Positions 23,206 through 31,416 of a DNA stretch of 34,867 bases are shown in pieces. Under the pieces are notes generated by a model. The model searched no databases. It saw only the letters and a program-made list of their open reading frames with translations, and was not told the DNA's origin. The stretch covers positions 1 through 34,867 of the forward strand of contig CALMWA010000092.1 in NCBI GenBank assembly GCA_937873125.1. Direction: 5' to 3'. The position numbers and the translations under genes were made by a program. Origin of the DNA: an uncultured Actinomycetes bacterium (GTDB lineage Bacteria; Actinomycetota; Rubrobacteria; Rubrobacterales; Rubrobacteraceae). The stretch's first letter is position 1; each line of letters begins with the position of its first letter.

Positions 23206-24435
23206 TTGTTCGTGCGGCTAACGGGTCCTGAGCCGCCCGGAGAGGTAGGACGCAACCTGCGGGACTCCGTTCGGAACACGAACTCCTCCACCTTGGGCGC
23301 GGGTTTTGTGGCTTTCCTGCTCGGTGCTACGGGTCCCGCGCTCTTGGTCTATCAGGCCGCCACGAACGCCGGGTATGCGGCTGAGGTGATCAACTCCTGG
23401 TTCTTCGCCATCTACGTTGGAGGCGGGCTGCTCAGCCTGCTCCTGGCCTTTCTGTACCGCGAGCCGATCTGCGGCGCGTTCCCGATCGCCGGCAGCGCCC
23501 TTTTGGTCACGGCGCTCGCCGGATACAGCCTCGCCGAAGCGGTAGGGGCGTTTCTCGTCTCCGGGATACTCATCGCCCTGATCGGTGTCTCGGGACTCTT
23601 CGATGCGATCATGTCGCGGGTGCCGAACGAGGTCATCATGGGGGCGCTGGCGGGCATCCTTTTCAAGTTCGGGACCGAGGTCTTCGCGTTTCTGCCGAAG
23701 CAGCCGCTGCTGGTCGGTACTATGGTGGGGACGTACCTCGTCAGCTTCCGCCTGATCCGCAGGCTGCCGCCGGTCCTTCCGGCCCTCGCGGCTGGTCTGA
23801 TCGTCGCTGGCTTCAGTGGCCGGTTCGACGTCGGCAATGTCCGCTTCTCCCTCTCGCATCCGGTATTGGTCGCGCCCTCCTTCGATCCTGGTGCGATCTT
23901 CTCCATCGCCGTGCCACTGACCCTGCTCGCGGTCGCGACCCAGAACGCGCCGGGCGTCGGCATCCTCTGGGCCAACCGGTACGAACCTCCAGTCAATGCC
24001 ATAACGATCTTCAGCGGGGTCGGCTCGATACTGACGGCGCCCATGGTGGGCAACGGCTTGAACATAGCCGCGCCCATGACGGCGGTCTGCGCGGGAGCCG
24101 AGTCGCACCCGGACCGCGAAAACCGCTACGTCGCCACGGTAGTACAGGGACTTCTCTTCGTGGCCTTTGGGCTGGTGAGCGCTACGGCCATCTCCCTGAT
24201 TCAAGCTCTCCCGGTCGCGCTGATCGTGAGCCTGGCCGGTCTGGCGCTCCTGCCCGTGATATTCCAGGCGCTTCGGCTCTCTGTTGGACAGAAGGACCAC
24301 ACCCTCGCGGCCGGTATTACCCTGCTTATAGCGGCCTCGGATCTGAGCATACTGGGCATCAGCTCGGCATTCTGGTCTATAGTGGCGGGCATCATTCTGG
24401 CTCCTATTCTGAAACAAGTTGCGAAAGAAAAGTAA
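23206..24435 (+). CDS. benE: BenE-family benzoate/H+ symporter
   Basis: A 409 aa membrane protein with about 12 hydrophobic segments. The BenE pattern is visible: LGAGFVAFLLGATGPALLVY near the N-terminus, CGAFPIAGSALL, MSRVPNEVIMGALAGILFKFG, and TLLAVATQNAPGVGIL followed by MVGNGLNIAAPMTAVCAG. BenE proteins import benzoate. The start is TTG (23206) or GTG (23212) after AAAGG. It follows the TetR gene by 153 bp, holding a 6-bp hairpin (CGAACC/GGTTCG) but no clear promoter. With the AAHS transporter it is a second aromatic-acid import route in the same cluster. Confidence 0.9.
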   Translation: MFVRLTGPEPPGEVGRNLRDSVRNTNSSTLGAGFVAFLLGATGPALLVYQAATNAGYAAEVINSWFFAIYVGGGLLSLLLAFLYREPICGAFPIAGSALLVTALAGYSLAEAVGAFLVSGILIALIGVSGLFDAIMSRVPNEVIMGALAGILFKFGTEVFAFLPKQPLLVGTMVGTYLVSFRLIRRLPPVLPALAAGLIVAGFSGRFDVGNVRFSLSHPVLVAPSFDPGAIFSIAVPLTLLAVATQNAPGVGILWANRYEPPVNAITIFSGVGSILTAPMVGNGLNIAAPMTAVCAGAESHPDRENRYVATVVQGLLFVAFGLVSATAISLIQALPVALIVSLAGLALLPVIFQALRLSVGQKDHTLAAGITLLIAASDLSILGISSAFWSIVAGIILAPILKQVAKEK

Positions 24436-24490
24436 ATTGCCGATACAGAGGAGGCCCTGTACCATTGTTTCGTGAAAGTGTTCGGACGTT

Positions 24491-25507
24491 GTGGCTGATT
24501 CCGTGAGTAGTGGTGTTCCTCCGGCGCAGCTCGGCATGCAGCCTATCGGCGAAGTAGAGCGCGTAGTCGAGGGGGTATACCAGCTCAAGCTTCCGGTGCC
24601 GTTCCCCTTGAAGTTCATCGCCTCGTATCTTGTCGAGGGACGCGACGGCTGGACGGTCATAGACCCCGGCTTCGATTATCCGCCGGCTCGTGAGGCCTGG
24701 GAGTCGGGGGCGGCAAAGGTGGGTCTTGACCTGGACTGTGGCGTGGAGCGCATAGTCGTGACCCATCTTCACCCGGACCACATCGGGCTCGCCCGCTGGT
24801 TGGAGGAGAGGAGCGGGGCGCCGGTCTGGATGCTAGAGGGAGAGATCGAGAACGCTCGCCACGTCTGGGACCCGGCGAGAGGCACCGAGGGCTTCGTGAG
24901 GTTCCTCATCCGCAACGGCATGAATGCGGAGACCGCGAAGTCGACGGCCGGTACCACGAGACTCGGCATCCGATTGCCGGAGCGCCTCATACCGCTCCGG
25001 CCGGGAGACACGTTCGAGCTCGGAGATGGCGAGGTGCGGGTCGTACACACGCCGGGACACTCGGACTTCCACTTCGTCTTGCACGACGAGCGCCGGAGGT
25101 TCCTGTTCGCCGGTGACCATCTGTTGCTCAAGATCACGCCGAACATCGGACGCTGGACCTACACGGCTCCGCGTCCCTTGGAACGTTATCTCGCCTCCCT
25201 TAGAGAGTTGCAGGGTCTGGGCGTGGATCTCGTTTTCCCCGGACACGGCCCGCTCTTTCACGACCTCGACGGGCGGATAGACGAGCTTGTTCTGCACCAC
25301 GAGGAGCGGCTCTCGGTGATGCATTCCGCCTTCGACGGAAAACCAGCGACTCCCTTCGAGATAGCGCGCCGCGTCTTCGCCGACGACCTCACCGACCACC
25401 AACTCCGTTTCGCGCTCGCCGAGACGCTCGCCCACCTGGAGTATCTGGTGGGCGAAGACCGTGCCGAGCGATTGGAGGGCGACGTGGTGGGCTACCGGGC
25501 CGTATAG
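24491..25507 (+). CDS. MBL-fold hydrolase
   Basis: A 338 aa metallo-beta-lactamase-fold protein with a complete dinuclear zinc motif THLHPDHIGLA, later HTPGHSDFHFVL, FAGDHLL and FPGHGPLFHD. A roughly 90-residue C-terminal helical extension (FEIARRVFADDLTDHQLRFA) matches RNase Z-like/glyoxalase II-type or acyl-hydrolase families with C-terminal winged or helical tail. It probably hydrolyses a thioester or ester. The start is GTG with only a weak ribosome binding site. It is 55 bp after BenE and 2 bp before the next gene, so an operon is likely. Substrate unknown. Confidence 0.87.
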   Translation: MADSVSSGVPPAQLGMQPIGEVERVVEGVYQLKLPVPFPLKFIASYLVEGRDGWTVIDPGFDYPPAREAWESGAAKVGLDLDCGVERIVVTHLHPDHIGLARWLEERSGAPVWMLEGEIENARHVWDPARGTEGFVRFLIRNGMNAETAKSTAGTTRLGIRLPERLIPLRPGDTFELGDGEVRVVHTPGHSDFHFVLHDERRRFLFAGDHLLLKITPNIGRWTYTAPRPLERYLASLRELQGLGVDLVFPGHGPLFHDLDGRIDELVLHHEERLSVMHSAFDGKPATPFEIARRVFADDLTDHQLRFALAETLAHLEYLVGEDRAERLEGDVVGYRAV

Positions 25508-25509
25508 AG

Positions 25510-27285
25510 GTGCTGGCGGACTACGAAGAACACCTGAAGCTCATCGAGACTTCTCGTGGTGAGCGTCCCGCGGAACTCTTCGTGCGAGGCGGCACCGTAG
25601 CGAACGTCTACTCCGGCGAGTGGCACGCGGGCAACGTTGCCGTCACCGGAGGCCGCATAGCCTACGTCGGGGGAGGAGAGCGGGCCGTCGGTCCTGATAC
25701 CCGGATCGTCGACGCGAGCGGGATGATCGTCGCTCCAGGATACATAGAGGCCCACTTCCATCCCTGGGTTCTCTACAACCCCGTGAGCCTCGTGGAGGGA
25801 GTCCTGCCCCTCGGAACTACCACCATCGTCGCCGACAATCTCTTCTTCTTCATGCAGATGGGCCTGGATGGATTCCGGGCGATGGCCGACGACCTGAGAG
25901 AGTTGCCGCTCCTGTACCTGTGGATGGCGCGTCTTACCTCCCAGTCGAAGTTCCCCGGCGAGGAAGATATGTTTGCGCTGGACAAGGTCGAGCCACTCCT
26001 CCGGCGCGACGACGTGGTTGGGACGGCTGAGGTCACGCGCTGGCCCGCGCTGGCCGCCGGAGACCCGGCCTTGATCTCCGGCATCCGCGCGGCGAAGGCT
26101 CTCGGCAAGATCGTGGACGGCCACACCGGCGGCGCCTCGGAGGCGCGACTGCAACCCGTGGCGGCGGCCGGTATAGACGCCGACCATGAGGCCATAACGA
26201 GAGAAGAAGTTCTGAACCGGCTGCGGCTCGGGATCTGGACGATGCTTCGCAACAGTTCTCTGCGCCCCGACCTGCCGGAACTTTTGCGAGTGGTAACCGA
26301 GGACGGGGTGAGCACGCAGCGCCTCATCATGACCACCGACGGTCCCGCGCCCGAGTTCATCGCCGAGAACGGGCTCGTGGACGGGATGCTCCGCGTCGCG
26401 GTCGAGAATGGCGTGCCGCCGATGCAGGCGCTGCAAATGGTGACCATCAACCCGGCCACGCTGTTCCGCATCGACAGTGAGGTAGGCGGCATAGGGATAG
26501 GCCGCCGGGCGGACCTTCTGCTCCTGCCCGACCTCACGTCGTTCCGTCCCGAGATCGTTATCACCCGGGGGCGCGTCGTGGTCGAGAACGGTGAGCTTAG
26601 TGTTCCACTGCCGCGTCTCGACTGGGAGAAATACGGGAGCCGTCCACGGTTCGACGGCAGCCTAAACCTCGCGGACCCCGCGCTCTACCCGATCCGGGCG
26701 TCCGGGACGGAGGCTGAGATACCGGTAATGCATTTGAGATCCGCCGTGATCTCCGAGCGCAGAGATACGCGAGTCGCCACCGAGGATGGACTCATTGTCT
26801 TGGACGGACAGAAGGGGCTGCTTCATGCGGCGCTCGTGGAGCGGGAGGGAGGCTGGATCTCCCGCGCCCTCGTCTCCGGGTTCGCGGCGGACCTCGAAGG
26901 TCTCGCCAGCACCTATAACACCACCACACAACTGCTCGTTCTGGGGCGCCGCCCGGAGGCCATGGCCCAGGCCGCCAAGCGGGTCGGGGAACTCGACGGC
27001 GGCATCGTCGTCGTCGAGAATGGAGATGTTGTCTACGAGCTTGCATTACCCATCACCGGCATGATGTCCTGCCTCCAGTTCGCGGAGGTCGTGGAGTCGA
27101 ACCGGCGACTCTCCCGCATAGTGGCCGGAGCAGGATACGAGCACCACGACATTCTCTACACTTTGCTGTTCCTTACGTGCGACTTCCTACCAGCCTTGCG
27201 CCTCACGCCGCTCGGTTTGCTCGACGTAAAGGCGTCCAAAATACTCTCGCCGTCAAGCGTGAGGACTCCGCGAGCCGCTTTATGA
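25510..27285 (+). CDS. Adenine-deaminase-like amidohydrolase
   Basis: A 591 aa protein of adenine deaminase length and layout: beta-domain (RGGTVANVYSGEWHAGNVAV), barrel (MIVAPGYIEAHFHPWVLYNP, then HTGGA, ADHEAI, MTTDGPAP) and the C-terminal domain ending LLFLTCDFLPALRLTPLGLL. In canonical adenine deaminase the first motif is HVHIESS and a later segment is DPHE; here they are HFHPWVL and DNLF, so a different substrate is likely. Start GTG, 2 bp after the MBL gene; ribosome binding site is the weak TAGAGG. I keep the family call but not the adenine specificity. Confidence 0.8.
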   Translation: MLADYEEHLKLIETSRGERPAELFVRGGTVANVYSGEWHAGNVAVTGGRIAYVGGGERAVGPDTRIVDASGMIVAPGYIEAHFHPWVLYNPVSLVEGVLPLGTTTIVADNLFFFMQMGLDGFRAMADDLRELPLLYLWMARLTSQSKFPGEEDMFALDKVEPLLRRDDVVGTAEVTRWPALAAGDPALISGIRAAKALGKIVDGHTGGASEARLQPVAAAGIDADHEAITREEVLNRLRLGIWTMLRNSSLRPDLPELLRVVTEDGVSTQRLIMTTDGPAPEFIAENGLVDGMLRVAVENGVPPMQALQMVTINPATLFRIDSEVGGIGIGRRADLLLLPDLTSFRPEIVITRGRVVVENGELSVPLPRLDWEKYGSRPRFDGSLNLADPALYPIRASGTEAEIPVMHLRSAVISERRDTRVATEDGLIVLDGQKGLLHAALVEREGGWISRALVSGFAADLEGLASTYNTTTQLLVLGRRPEAMAQAAKRVGELDGGIVVVENGDVVYELALPITGMMSCLQFAEVVESNRRLSRIVAGAGYEHHDILYTLLFLTCDFLPALRLTPLGLLDVKASKILSPSSVRTPRAAL

Positions 27286-27412
27286 AAGATGGTTTCTCGG
27301 TTGGCTGCTGGTTCACCGCCTGCTCCAGAAAAGCCTTGAAAACGTGTCCGAATGAAGCAGCGGATGTCCTGGAGTCGTCGCTCACCATGCTACCCCCCTT
27401 CGCTCCCTAACG

Positions 27413-27431
27413 CCCACCTTATACAGGTGGG
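27413..27431. terminator. Hairpin between convergent genes
   Basis: CCCACCT, 5-nt loop TATAC, AGGTGGG is a perfect 7-bp stem between the adenine-deaminase-like gene and the DUF6498-like gene, which end towards each other. No T-run on either side, so it may be a bidirectional but imperfect terminator. Confidence 0.45.
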
Positions 27432-27445
27432 GATGTACCGGGGTT

Positions 27446-28123
27446 TCAGATCGTGATGACCGGCCGGATCTCCGCCTTGCGATGCTCTCTGAGGTGTGCC
27501 CAGATATCTATGGCGGTCTTTAGCACGACCAGCAAGACGAGGGAGGCCAGCGGCGTGCCGAGGTAGCCGACGAGGAACCCGCCGCCGAGGATGGTTATGT
27601 GCAGGGCGATCACTCGGCCGTAGGGTCGGAACATCTGCTCGTCCGGCGATACGTTCCGGTACTCCTCGCCCTTCAGGAAGTTCACGTAGAACGAGACGCC
27701 GTGGCTCAGGAAGAGCGAGAGGGCGGCGATGGCGACCCCGCCGGGCTCAAAGCCCCGGAAGCCGCCCGCTATCTCCGGCGGCCCCACGCCTCCGAACGGC
27801 TGGCCGCCAAAGAGACCGAAGAGCACGATCACGAACACGCCGTGAACCACCCAGAAGATACCGTAGTGCATGGCAAAGAACGGCACGTAGAAGGCAGCTC
27901 CCGAGAGATTCGAGGGCCGGCCGTTGATGGTGATGTTCGAGGTGCTCGAAGAGAGCTTACTAGCGCGCGAGATCTTCAGCACGTTGAAAAACCCGATGAT
28001 TCCATTCTCGAACCAGTACAGAAACATGATCGAGAACAGATTCCAGCCGTAGAAGATCACCCCGAGAAGGGGGACCATATTCACCCCGATGAGGAACAGG
28101 ACCGAGAGAGTTTTCCTAGTCAT
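27446..28123 (-). CDS. DUF6498-like integral membrane protein
   Basis: A 225 aa protein with about six hydrophobic segments (VLFLIGVNMVPLLGVIFYGW, FFAMHYGIFWVVHGVFVIVL, ALHITILGGGFLVGYLG). The N-terminal NLFSIMFLYWFENGIIGFFN and HYGIFWVVH recall the DUF6498 family as I know it. Function unknown. ATG start with a weak ribosome binding site (CTAGGGTC), 15 bp after the peptidase on the same strand, so co-transcribed. Its 3' end (27466-27553) is duplicated as a fragment at 3841-3928. Confidence 0.75.
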   Translation of the reverse strand: MTRKTLSVLFLIGVNMVPLLGVIFYGWNLFSIMFLYWFENGIIGFFNVLKISRASKLSSSTSNITINGRPSNLSGAAFYVPFFAMHYGIFWVVHGVFVIVLFGLFGGQPFGGVGPPEIAGGFRGFEPGGVAIAALSLFLSHGVSFYVNFLKGEEYRNVSPDEQMFRPYGRVIALHITILGGGFLVGYLGTPLASLVLLVVLKTAIDIWAHLREHRKAEIRPVITI

Positions 28124-28138
28124 GCTTCGTACCAGACC

Positions 28139-29188
28139 CTAGAGCGAGTAGTCTCCGGTGTGCGCCTCTTCCAAATACCGGGCCAGAAGCGTTATGCAAG
28201 CCTGCACGTCATCGGCGTTCACCATCTCGTTTACAGTGTGGACGTAGCGGCACGGCACGGAGAGCGTGATGGCCGGAATGCCGCCGTGCAGCCGCTGCAC
28301 ACCGCCCGCGTCCGTGCCGCCGAAGGGTAGTATCTCCATCTGATGCGCGATGCCCTCGCGCTCCGCTATCTCACGGAAGTGCTCGACGAGCTTCGGGTGT
28401 GAGATGAGCGAGGCGTCCATTATCTTGATCGCCGCGCCCTTGCCCAGAGCGGAGATCTCACTCTCGTTCCCTCCGCCCGGTACGTCCATCGCCAGCGTAA
28501 CGTCCAGAGCGATTACGACCGTCGGCTCCAGCGCCGACCCGCTCGCCGCCGCGCCGCGCAATCCCACCTCCTCTTGCGAGGTCGCCACCGCGTAGACCGT
28601 CGCCTCGTGCTCGCCCATCGCCCGCAGCGCCTCAAGCATCACGAACACCCCGATGCGGTCGTCCATCGCCTTGCCGATGTAGTTGCCGCCGACCTTCTCC
28701 AGCGTCCGGTCCATCACCGCGTAGTCCCCGATGCGGACCTGTTCCTTCACCTCATCCGCGCTCATGCCGAGGTCCACGTAGAACTCTTCGGCCTTCGGGA
28801 GCTTCTGCTCCTCGCCGCGCGACAGATGTGGCGGTTTGCGCGCCGGCTGTAGTGCGCCGCGCAGCGTCGTGCCGTCCGCTGCTACGACGAGTACGCGCTG
28901 GGAGACCATGTTCGCCGGGTCGTGCCCGCCGAGGGTCTGAAGCCGCAGAAAGCCCTTCTCGTCGATGTGTTTGACGAGGAACCCGATCTCATCGGTGTGC
29001 GCCGCGACCATGATCCGCGCGTCATCCCGGCCCTTCTTCGTCCCGATGACGCTCCCCATCGAGTCCGTGCGGACCTCGTCGGTCAGGGAAGCCAGTTCAT
29101 CGCGCGAGATCTCGCGCTGCTTCTCCTCCCGTCCCGATACTCCCGGAGTCTCGATCAACCGCTTGAGCAACGCCTCATTGAACGCCAC
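28139..29188 (-). CDS. M42 family metallopeptidase (aminopeptidase)
   Basis: A 349 aa di-metal aminopeptidase of the TET type. The motifs in order are AAHTDEIGFLV, GKAMDDRIGV, SQEEVGLRGA, ALDVTLAMD, GGTDAGG and RYVHTVNEMV, giving all expected metal ligands and catalytic Glu. It would degrade short peptides in the cytoplasm. The GTG start is backed by GAGGAGGAGGCTGGT. It is the first gene after the CRISPR array on the same strand and may receive read-through from it. Confidence 0.93.
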   Translation of the reverse strand: MAFNEALLKRLIETPGVSGREEKQREISRDELASLTDEVRTDSMGSVIGTKKGRDDARIMVAAHTDEIGFLVKHIDEKGFLRLQTLGGHDPANMVSQRVLVVAADGTTLRGALQPARKPPHLSRGEEQKLPKAEEFYVDLGMSADEVKEQVRIGDYAVMDRTLEKVGGNYIGKAMDDRIGVFVMLEALRAMGEHEATVYAVATSQEEVGLRGAAASGSALEPTVVIALDVTLAMDVPGGGNESEISALGKGAAIKIMDASLISHPKLVEHFREIAEREGIAHQMEILPFGGTDAGGVQRLHGGIPAITLSVPCRYVHTVNEMVNADDVQACITLLARYLEEAHTGDYSL

Positions 29189-29224
29189 ACCAGCCTCCTC
29201 CTCGACGATTCAAGAACCGGGATG

Positions 29225-29253
29225 AGACTAACAACGGCGCGATGCCGCGTCAA
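29225..29253 (-). promoter_or_regulatory. Probable promoter of the M42 peptidase gene
   Basis: On the - strand TTGACG (-35, 29253-29248) and TAGTCT (-10, 29230-29225) are spaced by 17 bp, placing initiation about 30 bp before the GTG. The -35 is good (5 of 6 to consensus); the -10 is weak. Confidence 0.4.
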
Positions 29254-29278
29254 AGTGTCTTGCGAACATCCGACCTTA

Positions 29279-29959
29279 ATCTTAAATCCTCGTAGGTAGG
29301 CTGCGAACTCGTCGCGGACGGACGGGCTTCGGAGCCCCTATCCGGTTTCAAATCCTCGTAGGTAGGCTGCGAACTCGTGGCCGAGGGCCTCTTGTACGAT
29401 CTCCGGCGGGTTTCAAATCCTCGTAGGTAGGCTGCGAACTGGGCGGCCCTGATCCGCTTCCTCTGGCTCGCTAAACAGGTTTCAAATCCTCGTAGGTAGG
29501 CTGCGAACGCGCGGGCTCGCGCCGAGGAGCGGGCTACCGAGCGGGCGACGACCGGCGGCGCGAGGATCACGGTCCGCGGCGGTATCCGGGAGTTTCAAAT
29601 CCTCGTAGGTAGGCTGCGAACGCCGGGCCAGCCCATCTCTCTGAGAAACCCTGCGAGGTGTTTCAAATCCTCGTAGGTAGGCTGCGAACCGCCCACGGCT
29701 GCTTCGAGTGCCGCCTGGATATGTTGTTTCAAATCCTCGTAGGTAGGCTGCGAACCAGACAGAGAGGAGAAACATGCCTGCTGACCCCGTGCGTTTCAAA
29801 TCCTCGTAGGTAGGCTGCGAACGGCGTACCACCGAGCCCCTACGCGATCCACCTGATCGTTTCAAATCCTCGTAGGTAGGCTGCGAACCGTTGTAGCCGT
29901 CGTAAGGGGCCGCCCCGACGATCCGCAAAGTTTCAAATCCTCGTAGGTAGGCTGCGAAC
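29279..29959 (-). CRISPR. CRISPR array, 10 repeats of 30 bp, type I-B
   Basis: Ten 30-bp repeats starting at 29279, 29345, 29410, 29479, 29592, 29660, 29726, 29793, 29859 and 29930. On the transcribed (-) strand the repeat starts GTTCGCAGCCTACC and ends GGATTTGAAAC, the common type I-B ending. Spacers in + order are 36, 35, 39, 83, 38, 36, 37, 36 and 41 bp. The repeat at 29279-29308 has three mismatches, at positions 1, 3 and 5, marking the leader-distal end; the other nine are identical by eye. Adaptation genes and an A/T-rich leader lie on the high-coordinate side. Confidence 0.97.
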
Positions 29960-30113
29960 CAACGTCGAATATACGAGTTTGCAGGGGTTTGTGCAACTGT
30001 ACTGTGAGCGCTGGTGAACTGCGGGTGAGCGTTGTCATGTGAAGTTTTTATGGGTTTTGCAGGTAAAATACGTTGCGTCGAACCCTGGGGGTTTTTACGC
30101 TACCGGAGGTTGA
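29960..30113 (-). promoter_or_regulatory. CRISPR leader
   Basis: A 154 bp noncoding stretch between the first repeat and the cas2 stop, more A/T-rich than its surroundings, with T-runs (GTTTTTATGGGTTTTGC, GGGGGTTTTTACG). The direct repeat GTGAGCG occurs at 30004-30010 and 30025-30031, 21 bp apart, about two helix turns. It holds the array promoter (next entry). Confidence 0.8.
29968..29996 (-). promoter_or_regulatory. Probable promoter of the CRISPR array
   Basis: On the - strand TTGCAC (-35, 29996-29991) and TATATT (-10, 29973-29968) are separated by exactly 17 bp. The start of pre-crRNA would fall about at the edge of the first repeat, 8-10 bp downstream. Confidence 0.65.
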
Positions 30114-30383
30114 CTACAGGAAGGCGCCGGCGTCACCGGGGCGGGAGGGGACGCCGAGCTTTTCGATGGTGAGGTATTTGGTGGAGCGTAGCAGGTAGAA
30201 CCGGACGGAGTCGTGGTCAGGGTCCATGATCTTCATCACCTCGTGCCGGAGCTTCTGGTATTGGGCGGGGCTTAGTTCGCCTTCGAGGACGGAGTTCTGG
30301 ATGTGGTTGAGGTACTTGCGTCCTATCTTGAGGACTTTGGTCACTCGTTTTACGTCCACGTCGTAGACCATCAGCACGAACAT
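30114..30383 (-). CDS. cas2: CRISPR-associated endonuclease Cas2
   Basis: An 89 aa Cas2, the small structural partner of Cas1 in the spacer integrase. The ferredoxin-like fold begins MFVLMVYDVDVKRVTKVLKI, with the conserved YDV and the characteristic RKYLNHIQNSVLEGEL, SVRFYLL segments. The ORF-track start at 30599 is too early; I use the ATG at 30381-30383, with GGGAG 5 bp upstream. It begins 13 bp after cas1 and is the last gene before the leader. Confidence 0.95.
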   Translation of the reverse strand: MFVLMVYDVDVKRVTKVLKIGRKYLNHIQNSVLEGELSPAQYQKLRHEVMKIMDPDHDSVRFYLLRSTKYLTIEKLGVPSRPGDAGAFL

Positions 30384-30396
30384 GAGGACTCCCTGG

Positions 30397-31416
30397 CTAC
30401 CACCTGGAGACGTATGGTTCGTAGGGCTCGTCGCCGAGGAGGTGTTTTTCGAGCTTGTAGAGTTCCAGGCGGACGAGGCGGCGGTAGGAGACGGCGCGGC
30501 CGAGCTTGGGATGCTGGACGGTCTCCCGGAGGCGGGTTTCGTAGGCTTCGAGGAAGGTCTTGCGGCCCTTCTCCGTGAGGAAGACGCCGCCGGCCTCATC
30601 GCCGCCCTGGAAGTCCTTCGCCTTGAGGGCGCCGCGGTTGACGAGCGAGAAGATCACGCGGTCCACGATGATGGGCTTGAAGATCTCCGCCACATCCAGG
30701 TTCAGGGTGTAGCGGCGGCGGTTGGTGGTGTGCAGGAAACCTATGCGGGGGTCGAGGTGGGTGCGGTGGATCTCGCTCAGGGCCGTCACGTACATGAGGC
30801 TGTTGCCGAAGGAGACCAGCGCGTTGATCCTGTTGGCCGGAGGGCGGCGCGTCCTCTTCTCGAATGCGAAGTCCTCGCCCTTCAAGATGGCGTCCCAGCA
30901 CCCGTAGTACAGCTCGCGGCTACCGCCTTCGAGGGCCATCAACTCCTCGGTAGTGGAAGGTGCGGCCTCCAGGTCTCCCACGACCGCCTTGCGCCTGGAA
31001 ACCTCCGCTACCGCCCCACTCACGGCCTCGCCGGCCCCGCGTCCGCCATAGTATTTCAACACACGCTCCATGTTGGCGAGCGCCCCGCGCACGAAGGTGC
31101 GGGCGAGGACCATGCGCTTCTCGTGGTCCAGGTAGTGGGAGGCCTGGGCGAGCGTCATGTGGCCGGAGACGTACTGCTCGCGCGGCATGTACGAGCCCGA
31201 CCAGTAGCCGTAGTAGTTGTACACGTGAAGGGGGATGTGGCTCCGGGAGAGGAAGTTCAGGAGCTTCGAGTTCAGCGTGATCTCACCGAAGACGTGGATC
31301 TCACTCGTAGTCTCCACCGGCACGAACCTTCGGCCCTCGGCGGTCGTAAAGCGCAGGGTGTTCTGGTGACGTTCCAGGTCGCCCGCGTTAAAGACGTAGA
31401 CCGGGTTCCTGCTCAC
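30397..31416 (-). CDS. cas1: CRISPR-associated integrase Cas1
   Basis: A 339 aa Cas1, usual length for type I-B. The N-terminal beta domain is NPVYVFNAGDLERHQNTLRF; the catalytic Glu is in LMALEGGSRELYY, His in GFLHTTNRRRY and the acidic residue in LDVAEIFKPIIVDRV. It forms the Cas1-Cas2 integrase that inserts spacers. The track start at 31629 lies within cas4; the real start is probably the GTG at 31416, which overlaps the cas4 stop in GTGA and gives MSRNPVYVF. Confidence 0.95.
   Translation of the reverse strand: MSRNPVYVFNAGDLERHQNTLRFTTAEGRRFVPVETTSEIHVFGEITLNSKLLNFLSRSHIPLHVYNYYGYWSGSYMPREQYVSGHMTLAQASHYLDHEKRMVLARTFVRGALANMERVLKYYGGRGAGEAVSGAVAEVSRRKAVVGDLEAAPSTTEELMALEGGSRELYYGCWDAILKGEDFAFEKRTRRPPANRINALVSFGNSLMYVTALSEIHRTHLDPRIGFLHTTNRRRYTLNLDVAEIFKPIIVDRVIFSLVNRGALKAKDFQGGDEAGGVFLTEKGRKTFLEAYETRLRETVQHPKLGRAVSYRRLVRLELYKLEKHLLGDEPYEPYVSRW

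Noticed and set aside
23218-24660. Long antisense ORF (480 aa) opposite benE
   Set aside because: Arg/Asp/Gln-rich shadow of a GC-rich gene; the + strand clearly encodes a 12-TM transporter.
29345-29374. TTCAAATCC in the repeat as a tRNA T-arm
   Set aside because: It is part of every CRISPR repeat and has no acceptor or anticodon arm around it.
29250-29928. Track ORFs 29250-29570 and 29482-29928 with repeated FAAYLRGFET/SQPTYEDLK peptides
   Set aside because: They are translations of the 30-bp CRISPR repeat (a multiple of 3, so frame returns) and spacers, not proteins.
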